Made by a program: the position numbers and the translations under genes
The notes under the pieces: generated by a model
Told to the model about the DNA's origin: nothing
Seen by the model: the letters and a program-made list of their open reading frames with translations, nothing else
Database searches by the model: none
DNA from: JAJXWB01 sp047971685
GTDB lineage: Bacteria; Pseudomonadota; Alphaproteobacteria; Rhizobiales; Beijerinckiaceae
Reading direction: 5' to 3'
NCBI GenBank assembly: GCA_047971685.1
Contig: JBKDZW010000026.1
Coordinates: 1-12,710 of the forward strand
DNA: 12,710 nt
In this document: one piece after another, positions 1 through 6,396 of the stretch
Numbering within the stretch: the stretch's first letter is position 1
Layout of the letters: every line of letters starts with the position of its first letter

Positions 1-850
1 CGCAGAAACGCGCATAATCGAGCGCTGTCGACACCAGGCCGCCGCCGCCGGATTCAAATGTGGCCGCGCGCTTGGCGTTGAACAATTTCACCGGCTGGCC
101 GGTATCGGGATCAACCGCCAGGGGCTCGGCGATACGGTCGACTTTTTTCGCCGACGCGCTGAAAGCCGTGTCCTTCATGCCCAGCGGCTCGAGACCCTGC
201 GCATCGAGCGCTGCGCCAAGGGGCTTGCCGGTCACGATTTCCACGATGCGTCCGAGCACGTCGGTCGAGCGGCTGTAATCCCATGCGGCGCCGGGCTGGT
301 TGAGCAGCGGCAGCCTGGCGAGCGCTGCGGCCTGATCGGCGTTCGTCTGGTCGGGCCGCGCGAGATTGGCCTTGGCGTAAAGCTTCTGCACGGGATGCTC
401 GCCGACGAAATCGTAGGTCAGGCCGGATGTGTGGCGCAGCAGATCCTGAATGGTGATCGGCCTGTCGGGAGCGACCAGCGCAAGTTCGCCGTCGCGCACG
501 ACGCCTACCTTGGTCTCGGCAAAGGCCGGAATATATTTCGACAGGGGATCGGCCAGCAGAATGCGGCCCTGTTCGACCAATTGCATGATCGCAATCGAGA
601 CGATCGGCTTGGTCATCGAGAAAATGCGAAAAATCGAATCCAGCCGCATCGCGTCGTCCGCACCGGGATCGCGCTTGCCGAAAGCCTCGAAATAGCCGAT
701 ACGACCCTCGCGTGCGATCAGCGCAACCGCTCCGGGCAAGCGCCCCTGATCGATTTCGCGTTGCAAAACGCAGCCCAGTTGATCGAGCGCGCCCGTATCC
801 AGACCGATCTTGCCCGGTTTGGCCCGTTCCATCCCGTAATCCTTGCTCAT
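1..850 (-). CDS. Serine beta-lactamase-like hydrolase, N-terminal part (runs off left edge)
   Basis: This is the first 283 residues of a class C beta-lactamase/esterase-type serine hydrolase; the C-terminus lies outside the window. The nucleophile motif SMTK is at residues 78-81, in the context FRIFSMTKPI. A Tyr-Ser motif in WDYSRSTDVLG (Tyr192) fits the second catalytic motif, and LLRHTSGLTYDF (about 137-148) is typical of the family. No signal peptide is visible, so it is probably cytoplasmic, unlike secreted beta-lactamases. Related proteins are often esterases or amidases acting on small esters; the substrate here is unknown. ATG at 850 is chosen because GAGGA lies 9 nt upstream; an ATG at 859 is in frame but sits directly against that GAGGA. 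It is divergent from the acyl-CoA synthetase and could share its control region. Confidence 0.9.
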   Translation of the reverse strand, partial: MSKDYGMERAKPGKIGLDTGALDQLGCVLQREIDQGRLPGAVALIAREGRIGYFEAFGKRDPGADDAMRLDSIFRIFSMTKPIVSIAIMQLVEQGRILLADPLSKYIPAFAETKVGVVRDGELALVAPDRPITIQDLLRHTSGLTYDFVGEHPVQKLYAKANLARPDQTNADQAAALARLPLLNQPGAAWDYSRSTDVLGRIVEIVTGKPLGAALDAQGLEPLGMKDTAFSASAKKVDRIAEPLAVDPDTGQPVKLFNAKRAATFESGGGGLVSTALDYARFC

Positions 851-1050
851 TTGCTGCATTCCTCGTTTGCGGGCCTACCGCTTGCCGACCTCTCGGGGCT
901 CATCTAACTTCGCCGGCAATTCCGGCACAACCGCTGTTTCCACAGGGCTTGCCTGCCAAAGAACATGCGCGGACGGCCACGATCCGCGCGGCAACCGGAG
1001 ACATGCGCGGCTGGACAGGCGCATGCGCAGACGAACGAGGACACACACAG
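851..1050. promoter_or_regulatory. Divergent intergenic region, hydrolase / acyl-CoA synthetase
   Basis: These 200 bases between two divergent genes must hold both start regions. I see a GAGG at 1037-1040, 10 nt before the synthetase ATG, and a GAGGA before the hydrolase ATG. There is no convincing -35/-10 pair and no strong palindrome. The reading frame of the synthetase is open far upstream on plus, but that stretch overlaps the hydrolase gene and does not resemble the family. Confidence 0.4.
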
Positions 1051-2601
1051 ATGAATAATGCCGAGGCGCTGAATCAGGAATTCGGACGGATTGTCGATCT
1101 CGTGAAATTGACGGCGCACGACGTGCCCGGCCACACGGCGTTCATTCTCGACGGCGTGCGGCAATCCTACGCCGAGACGGTCGTGCTGATGGACCGCGCC
1201 GCCGCCGCCCTCCAGCGCGACGGCGTCAAGCAGCGCGAAGCGATCGCCTGCTGCGCCTCCACCTCGATCGAATACGCCACGCTTTTTCTCGGCGCCCTGT
1301 CGATCGGCGTCGTCATGACGCCGCTTGCGCCCTCCTCCACGCCCGAACAGCTCGCCGGCATGGTCGCCGATTGCGGCGCGCGCCTCCTGTTTCTGGACGC
1401 CTCGACCGCCGACAGCCTGAAAGGCGCCGGCGACAAGGATACGGTTCGCATTTCGCTCGACGGTTCCGATTGTGGCATACCTTTCGCGGACTGGCTGGCG
1501 CCGGAGGGAACGCCCGTCACGCCGGCGAAGGTCGAGCCCGCCGATCCCTTCAACATCATCTATTCCTCGGGCACGACGGGCGTTCCCAAGGGCATCGTGC
1601 AATCGCACCGCATGCGCTGGGCCCATGTGCAGCGCGCAAACTCCTTCCAGTACAATCGCACCGGCGTCACCATAATCTCGACGCCGCTTTACTCCAACAC
1701 GACGCTGGTCGCCTTTTTCCCGACGCTCGCCGGCGGCGGCACGGTCGCCCTGATGAAGAAATTCGACGCACATAAATTCCTGGAGCTGGCCTCCTCGCTG
1801 CGCGCGACCCACGCCATGCTCGTGCCGGTGCAATATCACCGCATCATGTCGCAGCCGGATTTCGACAGCTACGACCTCTCGAATTTCCGCATGAAAACCT
1901 GCACGTCCGCGCCCTTCGCCGCCGAGCTCAAGACCGACGTTCTCAAGCGCTGGCCGGGCGGCCTCGTCGAATTCTACGGCATGACGGAAGGCGGCGGCTC
2001 CTGCATGCTTTTCGCTCATGATTTCCCCGACAAGGTCGATACGGTCGGGCGCCCCGGCGAGGGGCACGACATCCGGCTGATCGACGAAAGCGGCGTCGAG
2101 GTCGGTCCCGGCGAAATCGGCGAAATCGTCGGCCATTCCGGCGCGGTCATGAACGGCTATCACAACCAGCCCGGCAAGACGGCGGAGGCGCAATGGATCG
2201 CGCCCGATGGCCGCGTCTTCATCCGCACCGGCGATGTCGGCCGCTTCGACGAAGACGGCTTCCTGAAATTGATGGACCGCCGCAAGGACATGGTCATTTC
2301 CGGCGGCTTCAACATCTATCCCAGCGACCTCGAACTGGTCCTGTCGAAACATCCAGCCGTTCAGGAATGCGCCGTCGTCGGCATCAAATCCGTCGAATGG
2401 GGCGAAACCCCGCTGGCCTTCGCCGTTCTGCGTCCCGGCATGAAAGCGACATCGGAGGAATTGCGCGAATTCGCCAATTCCAAGCTCGGCAAGACCCAGC
2501 GCATTTCAAAGATCGAACTCGTCGACACCCTGCCCCGCTCGGCCATCGGCAAGATTCTGAAGCGCGAATTGCGCGACGAATATGAAGCACGGCAGGCGTA
2601 G
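1051..2601 (+). CDS. AMP-forming acyl-CoA synthetase (ANL superfamily)
   Basis: A 516-residue enzyme that activates a carboxylic acid with ATP to an acyl-adenylate and then to an acyl-CoA. All core motifs are present: the P-loop YSSGTTGVPKG (residues 171-181), YGMTE (309-313), RTGD (392-395), the hinge region DRRKDMVISGGFNIYP (409-424), and the C-terminal catalytic Lys501 in SAIGKILKREL. The length is normal for the medium/long-chain or aryl-CoA ligase type. The acid cannot be named from sequence. ATG 1051 is chosen over upstream in-frame starts because it has a GAGG 10 nt before it and gives the usual N-terminus; the longer frame would overlap the divergent hydrolase. The thioesterase follows 45 nt downstream on the same strand, suggesting co-transcription, and the dehydrogenase/thiolase block lies further on. 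No signal peptide or membrane segment is seen. Confidence 0.93.
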   Translation: MNNAEALNQEFGRIVDLVKLTAHDVPGHTAFILDGVRQSYAETVVLMDRAAAALQRDGVKQREAIACCASTSIEYATLFLGALSIGVVMTPLAPSSTPEQLAGMVADCGARLLFLDASTADSLKGAGDKDTVRISLDGSDCGIPFADWLAPEGTPVTPAKVEPADPFNIIYSSGTTGVPKGIVQSHRMRWAHVQRANSFQYNRTGVTIISTPLYSNTTLVAFFPTLAGGGTVALMKKFDAHKFLELASSLRATHAMLVPVQYHRIMSQPDFDSYDLSNFRMKTCTSAPFAAELKTDVLKRWPGGLVEFYGMTEGGGSCMLFAHDFPDKVDTVGRPGEGHDIRLIDESGVEVGPGEIGEIVGHSGAVMNGYHNQPGKTAEAQWIAPDGRVFIRTGDVGRFDEDGFLKLMDRRKDMVISGGFNIYPSDLELVLSKHPAVQECAVVGIKSVEWGETPLAFAVLRPGMKATSEELREFANSKLGKTQRISKIELVDTLPRSAIGKILKRELRDEYEARQA

Positions 2602-2646
2602 GCCCGCAATGACGGCTATCGTTCGAGAACGCTCTCGGGGGCACTG

Positions 2647-3084
2647 ATGAAAGCACCCTTTGAACACGCATCCGATGTCGGCTGGTTCGATCTCGACGCC
2701 AACAGACACATGAAGAACGTCGCCTATATGGAAAAGGCGGTCGAATGTCGGTTGCGGTTTTTCAATGCATGCGGCGTTTCGCCGGAGCAATTCGCGAAAC
2801 TCAACATCGCCTTCGTCGTGGTCGGCGACCAGACGACTTATTCAAAAGAACTTTTCCTCGGCGACAATATCCGTGTGCAGATGCTGTGCGGCGGCGTCAA
2901 CGCCAGAGGCTCGCGCTTCCTGATCGTCAACCGCATCTTTAATTCCGAGGGCGCGCGCGTTTACGAAATTCGCTCGACGGTCGTCTGGCTTGACACACGC
3001 AGCCGCAAATCGACGACGCCGCCGCCGGAACTGGCGAAGATCGTGCAGGATATGGCGCGCACCGAGGATTACGCCGCGCTCTGA
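2647..3084 (+). CDS. Hotdog-fold acyl-CoA thioesterase (4HBT-like)
   Basis: A 145-residue single-domain protein of 4-hydroxybenzoyl-CoA-thioesterase type. The N-terminal motif WFDLDANRHMKNVAYM (13-28) matches the D-x-x-x-H-x-x-N signature of the family, with Asp17 as the likely catalytic carboxylate. The remainder fits the hotdog beta-sheet, for example the GDNIRVQMLC strand and VYEIRSTVVWLD. It probably hydrolyses an acyl-CoA made or consumed by the neighbouring pathway, releasing CoA or clearing dead-end esters; the substrate is unknown. The ATG is preceded by a G-rich stretch (CGGGGG, 2636-2641). It follows the acyl-CoA synthetase by 45 nt and ends before a gene on the opposite strand. Confidence 0.85.
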   Translation: MKAPFEHASDVGWFDLDANRHMKNVAYMEKAVECRLRFFNACGVSPEQFAKLNIAFVVVGDQTTYSKELFLGDNIRVQMLCGGVNARGSRFLIVNRIFNSEGARVYEIRSTVVWLDTRSRKSTTPPPELAKIVQDMARTEDYAAL

Positions 3085-3117
3085 CGATTTTCGTCCGCGT
3101 GAAACAATTCGGCTGCG

Positions 3118-3149
3118 CAAAACAAAAGCCCCCCGCCGAAGCGGGGGGC
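3118..3149 (-). terminator. Rho-independent terminator of the helix-hairpin-helix gene
   Basis: A perfect 9-bp G/C stem with a 4-nt loop (GCCCCCCGC-CGAA-GCGGGGGGC, 3128-3149) is followed, when read on minus, by TTTTGTTTT (3127-3119). The T-tract is only on the minus side, so it primarily ends the minus-strand gene at 3170-3595. It may also slow plus-strand read-through from the thioesterase. Confidence 0.9.
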
Positions 3150-3169
3150 CGATAATCACGCCATCGCTC

Positions 3170-3595
3170 TTATTTCTGTTTGGCGATGATCTTGTCCTTG
3201 ATGTCGTCGTAGACGTTCTGGGGCACGACGCCCTTCTGGACAAGCTCATCCTTGCCCTTGTAGGGCCGGCCCTTGACGATCGCCGCCGCGCGCGCCTTGC
3301 CGACGCCCTTGAGCGCTTCGAGCTGTTCGACCGTCGCGCTGTTGACGTCGAGCAGATCGCCCTTGGCGGCGGCAGCCGCAGCGGGCTTGGCGGCAGCCGC
3401 AGGCGCTGCTGCGGGTTTGGCGGCAGCCGCAGGCGCTGCTGCGGGTTTGGCGGCAGGCGCTGCGGGCGCGGTTGCCGCCGGGGGCGGCGCCTTTGGCGGC
3501 GCGGAGGTCGCCGGCTGCGTCGCCTGCGCGAAGGCAAAGCCCGGCGCGAGTCCGAGGGCTGCTGTCAGAACGAGCGCGCGAAGTCCAGTGCGCAT
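3170..3595 (-). CDS. Exported helix-hairpin-helix protein with Ala/Pro/Lys-rich linker (ComEA-like domain)
   Basis: A 141-residue protein in three parts. Residues 1-23 form a Sec signal peptide (Arg-containing n-region, hydrophobic core, predicted cut at AFA|Q). Residues 24-78 are almost only Ala, Pro and Lys, with an exact internal repeat. Residues 79-141 carry a helix-hairpin-helix unit starting DVNSATVEQLEALKGVGKAR. The last part resembles ComEA-type HhH domains, which bind DNA non-specifically, so a periplasmic DNA-binding or DNA-uptake role is possible but unproven; no other competence gene is in the window. The start is supported by AAGGAG 6 nt before the ATG. It has its own terminator and is divergent from the dehydrogenase operon. 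A longer open frame continues upstream on minus across the dehydrogenase, but that part is a shadow. Confidence 0.9.
   Translation of the reverse strand: MRTGLRALVLTAALGLAPGFAFAQATQPATSAPPKAPPPAATAPAAPAAKPAAAPAAAAKPAAAPAAAAKPAAAAAAKGDLLDVNSATVEQLEALKGVGKARAAAIVKGRPYKGKDELVQKGVVPQNVYDDIKDKIIAKQK
3391..3450. repeat. Exact 30-bp tandem duplication inside the HhH gene
   Basis: Positions 3391-3420 and 3421-3450 are identical 30-bp units, flanked by partial copies on both sides. In the protein each unit adds ten residues of the Ala/Pro/Lys linker (PAAAPAAAAK type), keeping the frame. It is a likely site of length variation by slippage. Confidence 0.9.
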
Positions 3596-3670
3596 AGAAT
3601 TCTCCTTGTATTCCGTTCGCCCGTCCGGCCCCGGATGTTCCGAGGTTCGCCGGGCGTTGCCGAAAGTCAA

Positions 3671-3687
3671 CTGCGAACTTTTCGCAG
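3671..3687. promoter_or_regulatory. Perfect palindrome in the divergent region, possible operator
   Basis: CTGCGAA-CTT-TTCGCAG is a perfect 7-bp inverted repeat with a 3-nt centre. It lies 76 nt upstream of the HhH gene start (minus) and about 185 nt upstream of the dehydrogenase start (plus). Neither strand has a T-tract after it, so a terminator is unlikely. A dimeric regulator site is the simplest reading; the protein that would bind it is unknown. Confidence 0.4.
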
Positions 3688-3766
3688 CGCGCGTCTTTTG
3701 CCAGAACCAACCTGTACGGCGCATGAACGCAGGCGCCGGCCATCCAACCGCCGGCTTCCTACCGCC

Positions 3767-3795
3767 ATACGGAAACGCAATTCTGTTATGCGGAA
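3767..3795 (+). promoter_or_regulatory. Direct repeat ATRCGGAA, 21 bp apart, upstream of the dehydrogenase
   Basis: ATACGGAA (3767-3774) and ATGCGGAA (3788-3795) lie 21 bp apart, about two turns of the helix and on the same face. They end 76 nt before the dehydrogenase ATG, a typical place for an activator or repressor site. There is no clear -35/-10 pair; a TTGACC at 3814-3819 has no good -10 partner. Confidence 0.3.
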
Positions 3796-3871
3796 CCGGG
3801 CTCAACCCCGCGATTGACCCATGCGGACGGCGGGTGCAATCTCCGGCCGAACAAAACAGCGAGGAAATGGC

Positions 3872-4795
3872 ATGTCCGAAGGCAAGTGCCTTGTAGACAA
3901 GGTTGTGGTCGTAACAGGCGCCGGGCGTGGCATCGGGCGCGCCATCGCGCTTCTTTGCGCGGAGCAAGGCGCCAAGGTCGTCGTCAACGATCTCGGCGGC
4001 TCCGCCGACGGCGAGGGCTCGGGCGACGCGCATCCCGCAGAAGAAGTGGTCGAGGAAATCCGCAAGGCAGGCGGAAAGGCCGTCGCCAATTTCGATTCCG
4101 TCGCCGAAGCCGCCCCCGCCGCCAATATCATCAAGACGGCGATTGATTCCTTCGGCCGCATCGATTGCGTCATCAACAACGCCGGCATCCTGCGCGACCG
4201 TATCTTTCACCGCATGTCGATCGTCGATTTCGAGACCGTCATCAAGGTGCATCTGCTCGGCTCGTTCTATACTTCGCGCGCCGCCGCCAACCATTTCAAG
4301 GAGCAGAATTCCGGCTCCTTCGTGCATTTCACGTCCACCTCCGGGCTCATCGGCAATTTCGGCCAGGCCAATTACGCCGCCGCCAAGCTCGGCATCGTCG
4401 GCCTCTCCAAATCCATCGCGCTCGACATGCAGCGCTTCAACGTGCGCTCCAATTGCGTCTCGCCGTTCGCCTGGAGCCGCCTCATCGGCACCATCCCCAC
4501 CGAGACCGAGGACGAGAAGGCGCGCGTGGCGAAAATTCAGGCCATGGGCCCGGAAAAGATCGCGCCGCTCTGCGGCTATCTCGCGTCCGATCTTTCCAGC
4601 GACGTGACCGGTCAGATTTTCGCCGTGCGCATGAACGAGATTTATCTGATGGGCCAGTCGCGGCCGTTGCGCTCGGTGCAGCGCACCGAAGGCTGGACGC
4701 CGCAGACCATCGCCAATCACGCCATGCCCGCCATGAAAGGCAGTTTCTTCAAGCTCGACCGTTCGGCCGATATTTTCAACTGGGATCCGGTGTAA
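3872..4795 (+). CDS. Short-chain dehydrogenase, probably NAD(P)-dependent 3-hydroxyacyl-CoA dehydrogenase type
   Basis: A 307-residue classical SDR. The Rossmann cofactor motif TGAGRGIG is at 15-22, NNAG at 102-105, and the catalytic residues are Ser155, Tyr168 and Lys172 (context SGLIGNFGQANYAAAK). The insert after the cofactor loop (about residues 38-60, with GSADGEGS) and the roughly 300-residue length recall the dehydrogenase part of type-2 peroxisomal multifunctional enzymes and bacterial acyl-CoA or steroid side-chain SDRs; this fits oxidation of a 3-hydroxyacyl-CoA to the 3-keto ester for the thiolase downstream. The start is chosen at 3872 because GAGGAA (3861-3866) precedes it and the N-terminus MSEGKCLVDKVVVVTG is normal. 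The next gene begins one base after the stop, so translation is probably coupled. Confidence 0.9.
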   Translation: MSEGKCLVDKVVVVTGAGRGIGRAIALLCAEQGAKVVVNDLGGSADGEGSGDAHPAEEVVEEIRKAGGKAVANFDSVAEAAPAANIIKTAIDSFGRIDCVINNAGILRDRIFHRMSIVDFETVIKVHLLGSFYTSRAAANHFKEQNSGSFVHFTSTSGLIGNFGQANYAAAKLGIVGLSKSIALDMQRFNVRSNCVSPFAWSRLIGTIPTETEDEKARVAKIQAMGPEKIAPLCGYLASDLSSDVTGQIFAVRMNEIYLMGQSRPLRSVQRTEGWTPQTIANHAMPAMKGSFFKLDRSADIFNWDPV

Positions 4796-4796
4796 A

Positions 4797-6236
4797 ATGG
4801 CCAGAGGCATTCTGCGATACGGCGCTTATGTGCCGATGCGCCGCCTGCAACGCAAGGCGATGGTGGCGGCCAATTCCTGGTTCAACAGCGGCCTCAAGTC
4901 CCAGGGCAAGGGCGAGCGCGCCATGGCCAATTGGGACGAGGATTCGCTGACCATGGCGGTCGCCGCCGCCCGTGACTGCCTCGGGGATTTTTCCCGCGAA
5001 AACCTGGGCGCCGTGCATCTGGCTTCCACCACGCTGCCGTTTGCGGACCGTCTTAACGCCGGCATCATGGCCGGCGCGCTCAACCTGCCCGAGAGCGTCG
5101 CCGGCCACGATCACAGCGCAAGCCAGCGCGCCGGAATATCCGCGCTCGCCGATGCGCTGAACGCGGACGGCGCGCCCGTCCTGCTCGCAGCCGCCGAAAA
5201 GCGCCGCACCAAGGCCGCAAGCCCGCTCGAACTTTCATCTGGCGACGGCGCCGCCGCGCTTCTCGTCGGCGAGGGCGACGTGATCGCCGAACTCGTAGGC
5301 CGCGCAAACCGCACCGTCGATTTCGTCGACCATTATCGCGGCGATGGCTCCGCTTATGATTACACATGGGAAGAGCGATGGATTCGCGACGAGGGCTATA
5401 ACAAGATCGTGCCCGCGACCTTGCAGGATCTGTTCGCCAAGGCCGGCGTCAAGGGTGGCGACATCGCCCATTTCTGCATGCCGTGCACCCTGGCCAAAGT
5501 CGTCGGCGCCATCGCCAGGAAAGCCGGCATCGCCGAGACCGCCGTGCGCGACAATCTCGCGGCTGTCTGCGGCGACACGGGCGCAGCTCATGCCCTCCTG
5601 ATGTTTGCCCATGCGCTGGAAGATGCAAAGCCCGGCGAACTGATCCTTGTCGCAGGCTTCGGCCAGGGCTGCGACGCGCTGCTGTTTCGTGCGACCGGCA
5701 AGATCGGCGCGGCCAGGCCCGCGCGCGGCGTGTCGGGCCATCTCGCGCGTCGGCGCGAGGAGACGAACTACCAGAAATTCCTGTCCTTCAACGACACGAT
5801 CGAAATGGAGCGCGGCATGCGTTCCGAACTCGACAAATCGACCGCGCTGTCTTCGCTCTACCGCAACCGCGCGACCGTCACCGGCTTCGTCGGCGGTAAA
5901 TGCAATGTCTGCGGCACCTTGCAGTTTCCCAAGACCAACATCTGCGTCAATCCGAACTGCAACGCCTTCCATAGCCAGGAGCCGCAGCCCTTCGCCGATC
6001 TCGAAGGGCGCATCATGAGCTACACCGCCGACAATCTCACCTATTCCGCCGACCCCCCGGCCTGCTACGGCATGGTGCAGTTCGACGCGGGCGGGCGCGT
6101 GATGATCGACTTCACCGACGTCACGCCCGACGACATCGACGTCGGCAAGAAAATGGACATGGTGTTCCGCATCAAGGACTATGACAGCCAGCGCGGCTTC
6201 ACCCGCTATTTCTGGAAAGCAACGCCGGCGGCGTAA
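4797..6236 (+). CDS. HMG-CoA-synthase-like (thiolase-fold) domain fused to DUF35 zinc-ribbon/OB-fold domain
   Basis: A 479-residue two-part protein. Residues 1 to about 310 look like a thiolase-superfamily, HMG-CoA synthase/KAS III-like fold, with SSGDGAAALLVGEG at 147-160 and a glycine-rich VAGFGQGCDALLF at 285-297. Residues about 325-479 form a DUF35 unit: a helical lead, a zinc ribbon with Cys369, Cys372, Cys383 and Cys388, then an OB fold ending near DYDSQRGFTRYFW. In archaea the HMGCS and DUF35 parts are separate proteins that assemble with a thiolase; DUF35-type domains also partner thiolase-like aldolases in steroid side-chain breakdown. In this protein the expected nucleophile region reads HDHSASQRAG (Ser109 where Cys is usual), and the usual catalytic His (HQP) region reads HFCMPC (Cys227). 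A non-catalytic, scaffold or CoA-binding role with the thiolase is my inference. The start is one base after the SDR stop. Confidence 0.85.
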   Translation: MARGILRYGAYVPMRRLQRKAMVAANSWFNSGLKSQGKGERAMANWDEDSLTMAVAAARDCLGDFSRENLGAVHLASTTLPFADRLNAGIMAGALNLPESVAGHDHSASQRAGISALADALNADGAPVLLAAAEKRRTKAASPLELSSGDGAAALLVGEGDVIAELVGRANRTVDFVDHYRGDGSAYDYTWEERWIRDEGYNKIVPATLQDLFAKAGVKGGDIAHFCMPCTLAKVVGAIARKAGIAETAVRDNLAAVCGDTGAAHALLMFAHALEDAKPGELILVAGFGQGCDALLFRATGKIGAARPARGVSGHLARRREETNYQKFLSFNDTIEMERGMRSELDKSTALSSLYRNRATVTGFVGGKCNVCGTLQFPKTNICVNPNCNAFHSQEPQPFADLEGRIMSYTADNLTYSADPPACYGMVQFDAGGRVMIDFTDVTPDDIDVGKKMDMVFRIKDYDSQRGFTRYFWKATPAA

Positions 6237-6262
6237 CAAGACAAGAGCAAGACAAGAGGCTG

Positions 6263-6377
6263 CCATTGCGAGGAAAGAGAAACAATTCATCCGGCTTGAC
6301 AATCTCCGGGATGAATCGTTTCGCCGCATGAACGAGGCTGGATATATCCGGCTTCGCAATATGCTCCTCGCGATGAC
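6263..6377. repeat. Palindromic intergenic repeat element inside the operon
   Basis: This structured element fills most of the 160-bp gap between the fusion gene and the thiolase. The outer arms are CCATTGCGAGGA (6263-6274) and TCCTCGCGATGA (6365-6376), complementary at 10 of 12. An inner hairpin pairs 6279-6292 with 6309-6322 (13 of 14). A third, GGATATATCC (6340-6349), is a perfect palindrome. The ATTGCGAGGA/GCTTCGCAAT wording resembles a dispersed repeat I know from Bradyrhizobium-like genomes. It could stabilise or attenuate mRNA and so lower thiolase expression relative to upstream genes. Confidence 0.75.
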
Positions 6378-6396
6378 GAATCGAATGGAGGTTTGA

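Noticed and set aside
712..1050. N-terminal extension of the acyl-CoA synthetase by 113 residues
   Set aside because: It overlaps the divergent hydrolase gene, is Pro/Arg-rich and unlike the family, and a better start with GAGG spacing exists at 1051.
904..2352. 482-residue minus-strand open frame opposite the acyl-CoA synthetase
   Set aside because: The composition is that of a mirrored high-GC coding frame, with no family resemblance; the plus frame carries all ANL motifs.
2620..2631. CGTTCGAGAACG as a LexA-type SOS box
   Set aside because: Alphaproteobacterial LexA sites are GTTC-N7-GTTC; this is a short GTTC-N2-GAAC palindrome just before the thioesterase and probably chance.
3596..4810. 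Minus-strand open frame continuing upstream of the HhH gene across the dehydrogenase
   Set aside because: The HhH gene has its own strong ribosome site and signal peptide at 3595; the upstream part is antisense to a well-supported SDR.
6181..6396. 71-residue plus frame ending at the thiolase start
   Set aside because: It begins inside the fusion gene in another frame and otherwise translates the palindromic repeat; no ribosome site or family resemblance supports it.
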